Origin: Pseudomonas frederiksbergensis
GTDB lineage: Bacteria > Pseudomonadota > Gammaproteobacteria > Pseudomonadales > Pseudomonadaceae
DNA length: 64,000 bases
Direction: 5' to 3'
Assembly: GCF_000802155.2 (NCBI RefSeq)
Contig: NZ_JQGJ02000014.1
Location: 62,001 to 126,000, forward strand
Shown: one piece after another, positions 8,602 through 15,738 of the stretch
Layout: each line of letters starts with the position of its first letter
How positions within the stretch are numbered: position 1 is the stretch's first letter
The notes under the pieces: generated by a model
Seen by the model: the letters and a program-made list of their open reading frames with translations, nothing else
Told to the model about the DNA's origin: nothing
The model's database searches: none
Position numbers and translations under genes: made by a program

Positions 8602-8841
8602 ATGATCGATGCTGTAGCCCATGATGCCGAGCTGGACGCCAGCGGCCTGAATTGCCCGTTGCCGTTGCTCAAGGCCAAGCTGGAACTCAATCGCCTGGCC
8701 AGCGGTGCGGTGCTCAAGGTAACCGCCACGGATGCTGGCTCGCAGCGCGATTTCCGCACCTTCGCCCGATTGGCCGGTCATACGCTGCTGCGCGAAGAGG
8801 ACGAAAACGGCGTCTACCGTTACTGGTTGAAGAAAGCCTGA
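8602..8841 (+). CDS. TusA-family sulfur-carrier protein
   Basis: A 79-residue protein with the TusA/SirA signature CPLP (Cys18) in LDASGLNCPLPLLKAK. The family carries a persulfide on this Cys. The P. aeruginosa protein in the same context (PA1006, between a metalloprotease and a PerM-type permease) is linked to molybdenum cofactor homeostasis and nitrate use; that role here is inference. The ATG at 8602 is used, although the frame is open from 8548. It is divergent from bepA and 29 nt before the permease gene, so probably cotranscribed with it. Confidence 0.9.
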   Translation: MIDAVAHDAELDASGLNCPLPLLKAKLELNRLASGAVLKVTATDAGSQRDFRTFARLAGHTLLREEDENGVYRYWLKKA

Positions 8842-8870
8842 AAACAGGCGACACCCCTTAAGGATTTTTA

Positions 8871-9941
8871 ATGTTCAAAGTGTTACGGGACTGGATTCAG
8901 CGCTACTTCTCCGATGAAGAAGCCGTGGTGCTGGCGGTGCTGCTGTTCCTGGCATTCACCGCGGTACTGACGCTGGGCGGCATGCTTGCACCGGTATTGG
9001 CAGGGATGGTGTTGGCGTACCTGATGCAAGGTCTGGTCACCACGCTGGAGCGCTTGCGACTGCCCGGTTCCGTCGCGGTAGGGCTGGTGTTTGCGTTGTT
9101 CATGGGGCTGCTTTTGGTGTTTCTGGTGGTGATCGTGCCCTTGCTCTGGCACCAGTTGGTGACGTTGTTCAACGAATTGCCGGGCATGCTCGTCAAATGG
9201 CAATCGCTGTTGTTGCTGCTGCCGGAACGTTATCCGCACCTGGTCTCGGATGAGCAGGTATTGCAGACGATCGAAGTGGTACGCGGCGAGATCGGCAAGT
9301 TCGGCCAGTGGGCGCTGACGTTTTCGCTGTCCAGCTTGCCGTTGCTGGTGAACATCATGATTTACCTGGTGCTGGTACCGATCCTGGTGTTTTTCTTTCT
9401 CAAGGACCGGGAAATGATCGGGCGCTGGGTCCGCGGTTACCTGCCCCGCGAACGGGCGTTGCTGACGCGGGTGGCCCAGGAGATGAATCGGCAGATCGCC
9501 AATTACATCCGCGGGAAAGTCATCGAGATATTTATCTGTGGCGGCGTGACGTACATCGGCTTTGTCGCCCTGGGACTCAACTATGCCGCCCTGTTGGCGC
9601 TGTTGGTGGGCATTTCAGTAGTGGTTCCTTACGTCGGCACCGTGGTGGTGACCGTGCCGGTGGCGCTGATTGCGCTGTTCCAGTGGGGCTGGAGCGATCA
9701 GTTCATCTACCTGATGGCGGTCTACGGAATCATCCAGACCCTGGACGGCAACGTGTTGGTGCCGCTGTTGTTCTCCGAGGCGGTGAACCTGCATCCGGTG
9801 GCCATCATCTGTGCGGTGTTGCTGTTCGGTGGGTTGTGGGGCTTCTGGGGCGTGTTTTTCGCGATTCCCCTGGCGACGCTGTTCAAGGCGGTGCTGGATG
9901 CGTGGCCGAGCAAGGAACCGGTGGTGGCGCCGTTGTTGTAG
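8871..9941 (+). CDS. AI-2E/PerM family transporter
   Basis: A 356-residue polytopic inner-membrane protein with about eight predicted helices (for example residues 18-60, 70-100, 155-175, 215-285 and 295-340). Typical PerM-family segments are LVPILVFFFLKDRE, ISVVVPYVGTVVVTVPVALIAL and LFGGLWGFWGVFFAIPLATL. Members have been linked to autoinducer-2 export or Na+/H+ exchange, but substrate cannot be inferred. It starts 29 nt after the TusA-like gene behind an AAGGA site. The association is conserved in pseudomonads as I recall it. Confidence 0.85.
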   Translation: MFKVLRDWIQRYFSDEEAVVLAVLLFLAFTAVLTLGGMLAPVLAGMVLAYLMQGLVTTLERLRLPGSVAVGLVFALFMGLLLVFLVVIVPLLWHQLVTLFNELPGMLVKWQSLLLLLPERYPHLVSDEQVLQTIEVVRGEIGKFGQWALTFSLSSLPLLVNIMIYLVLVPILVFFFLKDREMIGRWVRGYLPRERALLTRVAQEMNRQIANYIRGKVIEIFICGGVTYIGFVALGLNYAALLALLVGISVVVPYVGTVVVTVPVALIALFQWGWSDQFIYLMAVYGIIQTLDGNVLVPLLFSEAVNLHPVAIICAVLLFGGLWGFWGVFFAIPLATLFKAVLDAWPSKEPVVAPLL

Positions 9942-9965
9942 CTTGAGCAATGGGGTGATGCTGAT

Positions 9966-9997
9966 GGCCCCTTTGCGAGCAAGCTCGCGAAGGGGCC
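9966..9997. repeat. REP-type palindrome between two convergent genes
   Basis: GGCCCCTTTGCGAG/CTCGCGAAGGGGCC, arms pairing around CAAG, with the Pseudomonas REP core GCGAGCAAGCTCGC. It lies between the PerM-type permease and bcp, both ending here, and could act as a bidirectional mRNA end. Confidence 0.8.
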
Positions 9998-10016
9998 AGT
10001 ACCGACAGCGGGAATT

Positions 10017-10490
10017 TCAGCCCTTGTTCAATGCCTGAGCCGCCGTCAACACAGCATCCACATGCCCCGGCACCTTCACGCCGCGCCATTCCTGGCGCAG
10101 CACGCCATCCTTGTCGATCAGGAAGGTGCTGCGATCAACGCCCAGGTATTCCTTGCCATAAAGCTTCTTCAGCTTGATCACATCGAACAACTGGCAAACC
10201 GCTTCGTCCTTGTCGCTGATCAGCTCGAAGGGGAATTCCTGCTTGCACTTGAAGTTCTCGTGGGACTTGAGGCTGTCCCGGGAGACACCGAACACTTCGG
10301 TGTTGGCGGCCTGGAACTGCGCGTACTGATCACGAAAACCCTGGCCTTCGGTGGTGCAGCCAGGGGTGCTGTCCTTGGGGTAGAAGTAGATGACCACCTG
10401 CTTGCCCTTGAGGGCGGCGAGGCTCACGGTCTGCCCGCTGGTGGCGGGCGCCTGGAAATCGGTGACCGGCTGGTCGATGGCAACGGCCAT
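10017..10490 (-). CDS. bcp: Thioredoxin-dependent thiol peroxidase (Bcp/PrxQ)
   Basis: A 157-residue peroxiredoxin reducing H2O2 and organic hydroperoxides. The peroxidatic motif FYPKDSTPGC places Cys45 at the active site. The resolving Cys of E. coli Bcp (Cys50) is Gln here; Cys82 and Cys99 are the only other cysteines, so the protein acts as 1-Cys or with another resolving residue. It lies 10 nt downstream of gcvR on the same strand and is probably cotranscribed with it, as in P. aeruginosa (PA1008-PA1009). Confidence 0.93.
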   Translation of the reverse strand: MAVAIDQPVTDFQAPATSGQTVSLAALKGKQVVIYFYPKDSTPGCTTEGQGFRDQYAQFQAANTEVFGVSRDSLKSHENFKCKQEFPFELISDKDEAVCQLFDVIKLKKLYGKEYLGVDRSTFLIDKDGVLRQEWRGVKVPGHVDAVLTAAQALNKG

Positions 10491-10500
10491 GAACGCTTCC

Positions 10501-11061
10501 TTACATTGGGTTTTGTGGGCGCCACGGTTCGATCAAGGCATCCAGGTTCATCGCGTCGGCGAAATCCAGGAACTGATCGCGCAGCCAACTGATCTGGGTG
10601 CCGGCCGGCAATGTCACGGTGAACGTGGCGTTGAGCATGGTGCCGCCGGTCTGCGGGGCCTGGTAGGTATCGCAGGTCAGGTTTTCCAGTTCGACGTGAT
10701 GGTCCATGAAGAACTGGCACAACTCGTTGATGATGTCCGGGCGGTAGGCCGAACTCACATAAGCCACGTAGGGCAGGGCCTGGGGACGATTCTCCAAGGC
10801 GGCGCTGCGTACCACGTTGACGGTGAACGCGTGTTTCTTGGCCAGCACGGGCAGGCTGCCCTCGAGGCGGGCCAGGGCGTCCCAACTGCCGGAGATTTCC
10901 AGCACGAGCGCGCTGCACTCGCCATGACGGGTCAGGCGTGACGTCACGACGGCGCAGCGATTCTCATGGCTGGCGCGGCACAGGACGTTAGTCAGCTCCA
11001 TGGGGTTGGCGCCAAGGGCACTGATAACAAGGAATTGTTCGCGGACTGTGGGGGTGGACAT
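10501..11061 (-). CDS. gcvR: Glycine cleavage system regulator GcvR-like (two ACT domains)
   Basis: A 186-residue protein with two ACT domains: an N-terminal one around EQFLVISALGANPMELTNVLCRASHENRCAVVTSRLTR and a second around YVAYVSSAYRPDIINELCQFFMDHHVELENL. GcvR-type proteins act without a DNA-binding domain, modulating GcvA in E. coli; whether this one does so is unknown. It is divergent from dapA and just upstream of bcp. The gene set gcvR-bcp/dapA-bamC is a stable Pseudomonas block. Confidence 0.87.
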   Translation of the reverse strand: MSTPTVREQFLVISALGANPMELTNVLCRASHENRCAVVTSRLTRHGECSALVLEISGSWDALARLEGSLPVLAKKHAFTVNVVRSAALENRPQALPYVAYVSSAYRPDIINELCQFFMDHHVELENLTCDTYQAPQTGGTMLNATFTVTLPAGTQISWLRDQFLDFADAMNLDALIEPWRPQNPM

Positions 11062-11376
11062 GCAGCATTCCTAAAGCGATGAGCGGTCGGTACGTTTCAG
11101 CTCGTTGCGGTGCCAGCCCTGGGAAACCGAACGATTCAAGCCCTTCGTCTTGTGGATGTGCTGCGTTGCAAAGCAACGCGAATACACCGGGACACACGCA
11201 GGATCGGGGCTTGTAGCGACGAAAGCGGAGGCTGGGGACCGGCGTATGAGCTTATCGGTACCGATCAAAGCCTGAAGGGTAGCGAAAACCATCGCCAAGG
11301 GGAATGGGAGTTCGCTTGTACAAGCATCTTGGCGCCAGTACCATTACGGCTCTCTTTTTCCGGCAGGAGCGGTTTC
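11062..11376. other. gcvR-dapA divergent intergenic region
   Basis: This 315-bp region must carry promoters for both divergent operons. It contains a perfect 12-bp palindrome GCTTGTACAAGC at 11314-11325, about 50 bp before dapA, a possible operator. I see no gene in it: the forward frame is open but has no family features, and the dapA start at 11377 has a good AGGAG site. Confidence 0.5.
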
Positions 11377-12255
11377 ATGATTGCGGGCAGTATGGTGGCA
11401 CTGGTCACACCCATGGATGCACAAGGGCGTCTTGACTGGGCCAGCCTCAGCAAACTCGTGGACTTCCACCTTGAAAACGGCACCCATGCCATCGTTGCCG
11501 TCGGCACCACCGGCGAGTCGGCAACCCTCGATGTCAACGAGCATATCGAAGTCATCCGCGCCGTAGTCAAGCAGGTCAACGGGCGCATCCCCGTCATCGC
11601 CGGTACCGGCGCGAACTCGACCCGCGAGGCCGTCGAGCTGACCCGCAATGCCAAGGAAGCCGGGGCCGATGCGTGCCTGCTGGTCGTTCCGTACTACAAC
11701 AAGCCGACCCAGGAAGGCTTGTACCAGCACTTCAAGCACATTGCCGAAGCGGTCGACATCCCGCAGATCCTCTATAACGTTCCCGGCCGCACCTCCTGCG
11801 ACATGCAGGCCGAGACCGTGATCCGCCTGTCCACCGTGCCGAACATCATCGGCATCAAGGAAGCCACCGGCGACCTGAAGCGTGCCAAGGCCATTATCGA
11901 TGGCGTGAGCAAGGATTTCATCGTGCTGTCCGGCGATGATCCTACCGCCGTCGAGCTGATCCTGCTGGGCGGCAAGGGCAACATCTCCGTCACCGCCAAC
12001 GTCGCGCCGCGCGAAATGGCCGACCTGTGCGAGGCCGCGCTCAAGGGCGATGCCGAGACCGCACGGGCGATCAACGAAAAATTGATGCCGCTGCACAAGG
12101 ACCTGTTCATCGAAGCCAACCCGATCCCGGTGAAGTTTGCCCTGGTCGAAATGGGCCTGATGCACGAAGGCATTCGCCTGCCACTGACCTGGCTGAGCAC
12201 CCCCTGTCACGAACCGCTGCGGCAGGCCATGCGCCAGTCCGGCGTCCTGGTTTAA
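11377..12255 (+). CDS. dapA: 4-hydroxy-tetrahydrodipicolinate synthase
   Basis: A 292-residue TIM-barrel lyase condensing pyruvate and aspartate semialdehyde, the first committed step of lysine and diaminopimelate synthesis. Schiff-base Lys161 is in IIGIKEATGDL; Thr44-Thr45 (GTTGES), Tyr107 and Tyr133 form the catalytic triad and Arg138 (VPGRTS) binds substrate. ATG at 11377 follows AGGAG. It starts an operon with bamC (17-nt gap), a pairing common in proteobacteria. Confidence 0.97.
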   Translation: MIAGSMVALVTPMDAQGRLDWASLSKLVDFHLENGTHAIVAVGTTGESATLDVNEHIEVIRAVVKQVNGRIPVIAGTGANSTREAVELTRNAKEAGADACLLVVPYYNKPTQEGLYQHFKHIAEAVDIPQILYNVPGRTSCDMQAETVIRLSTVPNIIGIKEATGDLKRAKAIIDGVSKDFIVLSGDDPTAVELILLGGKGNISVTANVAPREMADLCEAALKGDAETARAINEKLMPLHKDLFIEANPIPVKFALVEMGLMHEGIRLPLTWLSTPCHEPLRQAMRQSGVLV

Positions 12256-12272
12256 TTGAGGAAGTACAACGC

Positions 12273-13388
12273 ATGAAGCGAATGGCCGGACTTTCCGCAC
12301 TTGCCTTGATTATCTCCAGCACCAGTGGCTGCGGATGGATCTGGGGACCGGAAGGTTACTTCCGCGACCGTGGTAGCGACTACCTCGAAGCGCAACAGAC
12401 TGCCCCGATGCAATTGCCGCCGGACGTCAGCGTCGCCAAGCGCCTGGATCCGCTGTTGCCGATCCCGCGCAACGTCGCCGACGACAGCGTCAAGGGTGAA
12501 TACATTGTCCCGCGTCCGCAGCCGCTGTCGGCCGTGGCCGATGCCAGTGATTACACCCTGCAGAAGAGCGGCGATTCCAGCTGGGTCATGGGCCAGCATC
12601 CACCGGCCGAAGTCTGGCCTGTAGCGATCCAGTTCTTCGAGGACAACGGTTTCCGCCTGGACGAACAGCGCCCGCAAACCGGCGAGTTCACCACCACCTG
12701 GCAGCGCTCCGATGAACTGTCCGCCGCCATGGCCAAGCGCCTGAGCGCCGCCGGTGTTGCAGCCGACAGCGAAACCCGCGTGCGCGTGCGGATCGAGCCG
12801 GGCGTGCAGCGCAACACCAGTGAAATCTACGTCGTCAGCGCCGAGCGTCCCGCCGGCAGCACTGCCGACGTGGCCTTCACCAATCGTTCGGTCAATACCG
12901 GTCTCGACGCTGCGCTGGTGGACGACATGCTTGCCAGCATGAGCCGTACCGCCGAACAGGGTGGTTCGGTGTCGATGCTCGCCACCCGCGACTACGACAC
13001 GCCAAGCCGCGTCAGCCTGAGCGAAGACGGCAGCGGCAACCCGGTGCTCAACGTCGGCTCGGACCTCGACCGCGCCTGGTCGAGCGTGGGGCGTGCGCTT
13101 GAGCAGGGCGAATGGCGCGTTGAAGACATCAACCGCAGCCTGGGCCTGTACTACATCAACCTGGCCGAAAAAGCCGAGAAGAAAGACGAGAAACCTGGCT
13201 TCTTCAGTGGCCTGTTCGGCAGCGCGCCGGACAAGGAAGAAATCGAAGCCCGCGCCGAGCGCTACCAGGTTCGCCTGAGCAAGGTCGGCGACAACGTCCA
13301 GGTCACCGTCGAGAAAAACATCAACACCGTGGCGCCGGCCGATGTGGCTCGCAAGGTGTTGGGCGTGATTCAGGACAACCTGGGCTGA
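12273..13388 (+). CDS. bamC: Outer-membrane assembly lipoprotein BamC
   Basis: A 371-residue lipoprotein with a signal sequence ending at STSGC (Cys20). It has the unstructured N-terminal stretch that contacts BamD (YFRDRGSDYLEAQQTAPMQLPPDV) and two helix-grip domains (about residues 100-210 and 250-371). It belongs to the BAM complex. Length is near the family norm. It lies directly after dapA and 4 nt before the MBL hydrolase gene. Confidence 0.93.
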   Translation: MKRMAGLSALALIISSTSGCGWIWGPEGYFRDRGSDYLEAQQTAPMQLPPDVSVAKRLDPLLPIPRNVADDSVKGEYIVPRPQPLSAVADASDYTLQKSGDSSWVMGQHPPAEVWPVAIQFFEDNGFRLDEQRPQTGEFTTTWQRSDELSAAMAKRLSAAGVAADSETRVRVRIEPGVQRNTSEIYVVSAERPAGSTADVAFTNRSVNTGLDAALVDDMLASMSRTAEQGGSVSMLATRDYDTPSRVSLSEDGSGNPVLNVGSDLDRAWSSVGRALEQGEWRVEDINRSLGLYYINLAEKAEKKDEKPGFFSGLFGSAPDKEEIEARAERYQVRLSKVGDNVQVTVEKNINTVAPADVARKVLGVIQDNLG

Positions 13389-13392
13389 TCCG

Positions 13393-14151
13393 ATGCGTTT
13401 TGCCGTTCTCGGCAGCGGTAGCCAGGGGAACGGCACGCTGATAGCCAGTGCTGGAACCTACGTACTGGTCGATTGTGGTTTCTCCCTGCGCGAAACCGAG
13501 AAGCGCCTGTTGCGCCTGGGTGTACACCCGGCGCAACTGAGCGCGATATTGGTGACCCACGAACATGCCGACCACGTGCATGGCGTGGGTTTGCTGTCTC
13601 GGCGCTACAATCTGCCGGTGTATCTGAGCCGTGGCACGTTTGAAGGCCTGCGCAAGCCCATCGAGCCAGCCGGTTTCGTGGCAGGTGGCGAGCAACTGCG
13701 CATCGGTGGCCTGGATATCAGCGTAGTCAGCGTGGCCCACGATGCCCGTGAGCCGACGCAGTATGTGTTCAGCGACGGCGAGCGGCGCTTTGGCTTGTTG
13801 ACCGACCTGGGATCGTACTGCGACAGGGTGATGGACAGTTACCGGGACCTCGATGCGTTGATGATCGAGTCCAATCACTGCCGTGACATGCTGGCCCGTG
13901 GTTACTACCCGTACTTCCTCAAGCAGCGGGTCGGCGGGGAGCACGGACATTTGAACAACCACCAGGCAGCGTTCCTGGTGGCCGAGTTGGGCTGGCAAGG
14001 CCTGCAACACCTGGTCCTGGCCCATCTGAGCAGCAAGAACAACCTGCCGCAGCTGGCCCGGCAATGTTTTGTCGACACCCTCGGGTGCGACCCGGACTGG
14101 CTGCAATTGGCCGATCAAGATTCAGGGCTCGACTGGCGACATATCGCCTAG
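13393..14151 (+). CDS. MBL-fold metallo-hydrolase
   Basis: A 252-residue metallo-beta-lactamase-fold protein. The metal motif HEHADH is at residues 56-61, with further ligands probably in VAHDAREPTQ, LTDLG and HLSSKNN. The N-terminal GSGSQGN and overall length resemble the YycJ/PhnP-like group of hydrolases, some of which act on DNA or phosphodiesters. The substrate is unknown. It starts 4 nt after bamC and 28 nt before purC, so it belongs to the dapA-bamC-purC transcription unit. Confidence 0.87.
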   Translation: MRFAVLGSGSQGNGTLIASAGTYVLVDCGFSLRETEKRLLRLGVHPAQLSAILVTHEHADHVHGVGLLSRRYNLPVYLSRGTFEGLRKPIEPAGFVAGGEQLRIGGLDISVVSVAHDAREPTQYVFSDGERRFGLLTDLGSYCDRVMDSYRDLDALMIESNHCRDMLARGYYPYFLKQRVGGEHGHLNNHQAAFLVAELGWQGLQHLVLAHLSSKNNLPQLARQCFVDTLGCDPDWLQLADQDSGLDWRHIA

Positions 14152-14179
14152 CCCATCTACTTAGCAAGCGGAGCCCATC

Positions 14180-14893
14180 ATGGAAAAACGTGAAGAACTC
14201 TACCGCGGCAAAGCCAAATCGGTTTACAAGACCGACGACGCTGACCGCTTGATCCTGCTGTTTCGCAACGACACCTCGGCGTTCGACGGCAAGCGCATTG
14301 AACAACTCGACCGCAAGGGTATGGTGAACAACAAGTTCAACGCCTTCATCATGCAGAAGCTCGAAGCCGCCGGCGTGCCGACCCAGTTCGACAAGCTGCT
14401 GGGCGACAACGAGTGCCTGGTCAAGAAGCTGGACATGATCCCGGTCGAGTGCGTCGTGCGTAACTACGCCGCCGGCAGCCTGGTCAAGCGCCTGGGCGTG
14501 GAAGAGGGCATGAAGCTCAACCCGTATACCTTCGAACTGTTCCTGAAGGACGACGCCAAGGGCGATCCGTTCATCAACGAATCCCACGTCGTGGCGTTCG
14601 GTTGGGGCACCGCCGAGCAACTGGCCCGCATGAAGGAGTTGTCCCTCAAGGTCAACGACGTGCTGACCAAGCTGTTCGATGACGCCGGCCTGCTGCTGGT
14701 GGACTTCAAGCTTGAGTTCGGCGTCTTCAGCGACGGCTCCATCGTCCTGGGCGACGAATTCAGCCCGGACGGTTGCCGCCTCTGGGACAAGGACACCAAG
14801 AAGAAGATGGACAAGGACCGCTTCCGCCAAGGCCTCGGTGACGTCATCGAAGCCTACGAAGAAGTCGCCCAGCGCCTGGGTGTACCGCTGTAA
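14180..14893 (+). CDS. purC: SAICAR synthetase PurC
   Basis: A 237-residue phosphoribosylaminoimidazole-succinocarboxamide synthase, joining CAIR and aspartate in purine biosynthesis. Family features: YRGKAKSVYKTDD ATP-binding N-terminus, FRNDTSAFDGK, VECVVRNYAAGSLVKR and LVDFKLEFG with the DEFSPDGCRLWD segment. Length equals bacterial PurC. It closes the dapA-bamC-MBL-purC unit and is followed by a serine tRNA. Confidence 0.98.
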   Translation: MEKREELYRGKAKSVYKTDDADRLILLFRNDTSAFDGKRIEQLDRKGMVNNKFNAFIMQKLEAAGVPTQFDKLLGDNECLVKKLDMIPVECVVRNYAAGSLVKRLGVEEGMKLNPYTFELFLKDDAKGDPFINESHVVAFGWGTAEQLARMKELSLKVNDVLTKLFDDAGLLLVDFKLEFGVFSDGSIVLGDEFSPDGCRLWDKDTKKKMDKDRFRQGLGDVIEAYEEVAQRLGVPL

Positions 14894-14937
14894 TCGACGC
14901 AAGCATCTGATAGCACGGAAAAAATTTCGCTCGGGGG

Positions 14938-14966
14938 TTCGCTTCCGGCGAATGTGCTGGTATGAT
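14938..14966 (+). promoter_or_regulatory. Sigma-70 promoter of tRNA-Ser(CGA)
   Basis: The -10 hexamer TATGAT (14961-14966) lies 17 bp after a weak -35 TTCGCT (14938-14943). A GC-rich discriminator (GCGCGCC) follows, a usual mark of stringently controlled stable-RNA promoters. The tRNA starts 10 nt downstream of the -10. Confidence 0.7.
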
Positions 14967-14976
14967 GCGCGCCACT

Positions 14977-15066
14977 GGAGAGATGCCGGAGTGGCCGAAC
15001 GGGACGGATTCGAAATCCGTTGTACTGGCAACAGTACCTAGGGTTCAAATCCCTATCTCTCCGCCA
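14977..15066 (+). tRNA. tRNA-Ser (anticodon CGA)
   Basis: A 90-nt class II tRNA. The acceptor stem GGAGAGA (14977-14983) pairs with TCTCTCC (15056-15062), then discriminator G and an encoded CCA. The anticodon stem and seven-base loop TTCGAAA carry CGA at 15011-15013, reading UCG. A long variable arm (TGTACTGGCAACAGTACCTA) and the T-arm GGTTCAAATCC identify serine. It is intact. Confidence 0.97.
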
Positions 15067-15082
15067 TTATTGTGTATGACTA

Positions 15083-15122
15083 AGCCCCTGAAATGGTTGA
15101 ACATTTCAGGGGCTTTTTCGTT
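15083..15122 (+). terminator. Rho-independent terminator after tRNA-Ser
   Basis: AGCCCCTGAAATG pairs perfectly with CATTTCAGGGGCT over a GTTGAA loop, followed by TTTTCGTTT. It lies 17 nt after the tRNA end and should terminate its transcript. Confidence 0.92.
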
Positions 15123-15172
15123 TCTGGCGTTTGGTTCAGGTCGGTTCGAGCAGGCTGGCTGAGGTGACATCT

Positions 15173-15310
15173 TCACCAGTTGATAGGAAGCTTGCCCGTG
15201 ATTACAAGTTTATCGAACACTTTCTGACCATCACGTGCGGCTTGCCGAACATCAAGAAATGTCAGCTCATTTGGAGCGTTTTTTTTGGGCGTCTTTTTGG
15301 CTTTTTTCAT
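15173..15310 (-). CDS. Small basic protein of unknown function (45 aa)
   Basis: A 45-codon reading frame on the reverse strand from ATG at 15310 to TGA at 15173. It begins MKKAKKTPKKNAPNELTFLD and ends GKLPINW: a Lys-rich tail of about 12 residues, then a segment that reads like ordinary folded protein. An in-frame TAA lies 10 codons upstream, so it is not the end of a longer frame. The nearest purine-rich site (GGAG) is rather far upstream. No family recognised. Its position next to an intact tRNA, a common integration site, could mean a cargo remnant. Confidence 0.4.
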   Translation of the reverse strand: MKKAKKTPKKNAPNELTFLDVRQAARDGQKVFDKLVITGKLPINW

Positions 15311-15678
15311 GGGACCATCGGAGTCTCCGAGGTGTGATTAATAGAGTGCGGGCAAACTGGAAGGCCAGGGTCCAGCGCCATGGATCCATCCCCGTTGTGC
15401 TGCGAAGCGATCCCAGCGTTAACCCAAATCAATCAGACATACCCGGGTCTGGCTTTAGGGCTGCTTCGCAGCCCCGCGGGGCGGTGCGACGTTTCGCTAA
15501 ATTCCCCTCGCCACAGGGGCTTGCGTCGATTAGCTGATCGGCATCAGCGGAAAAATGTCAGAAGATTCCCCGACGATACGGCGTCAACCCGATACGTTTT
15601 ATCCAGCTCAACTCCCTCCGCACCCTGAATAACCCCAGCCCTTCACACCAAAACCTTTGTGACAATCAGACTAATGGT
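15311..15678. other. Intergenic region before the chemoreceptor gene
   Basis: No convincing gene in this 370-bp stretch. Short forward frames exist but lack ribosome sites and protein-like composition. A GGGCTGC-TTC-GCAGCCC hairpin is present near 15459-15475. No repeat of the tRNA 3' end, expected of an integrated element, was seen. Confidence 0.5.
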
Positions 15679-15706
15679 CTATAGCTCAAGACAAGGCTGC
15701 CGATAG
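15679..15706 (+). promoter_or_regulatory. Sigma-28 (FliA) promoter of the chemoreceptor gene
   Basis: CTATAG (15679-15684, consensus CTAAAG) and GCCGATAG (15699-15706, consensus GCCGATAA) are separated so that 15 nt lie between TATA and GCCGATAG, exactly the FliA spacing. The site is 32 bp upstream of the start codon. FliA control of chemoreceptor genes is well established. Confidence 0.78.
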
Positions 15707-15738
15707 GCAGGTAATCCCCCCGTGTAAGGAATGACACC

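Noticed and set aside
14977..15738. A genomic island at tRNA-Ser(CGA)
   Set aside because: No integrase, no direct repeat of the tRNA end and no block of foreign genes; at most a small remnant gene is present.
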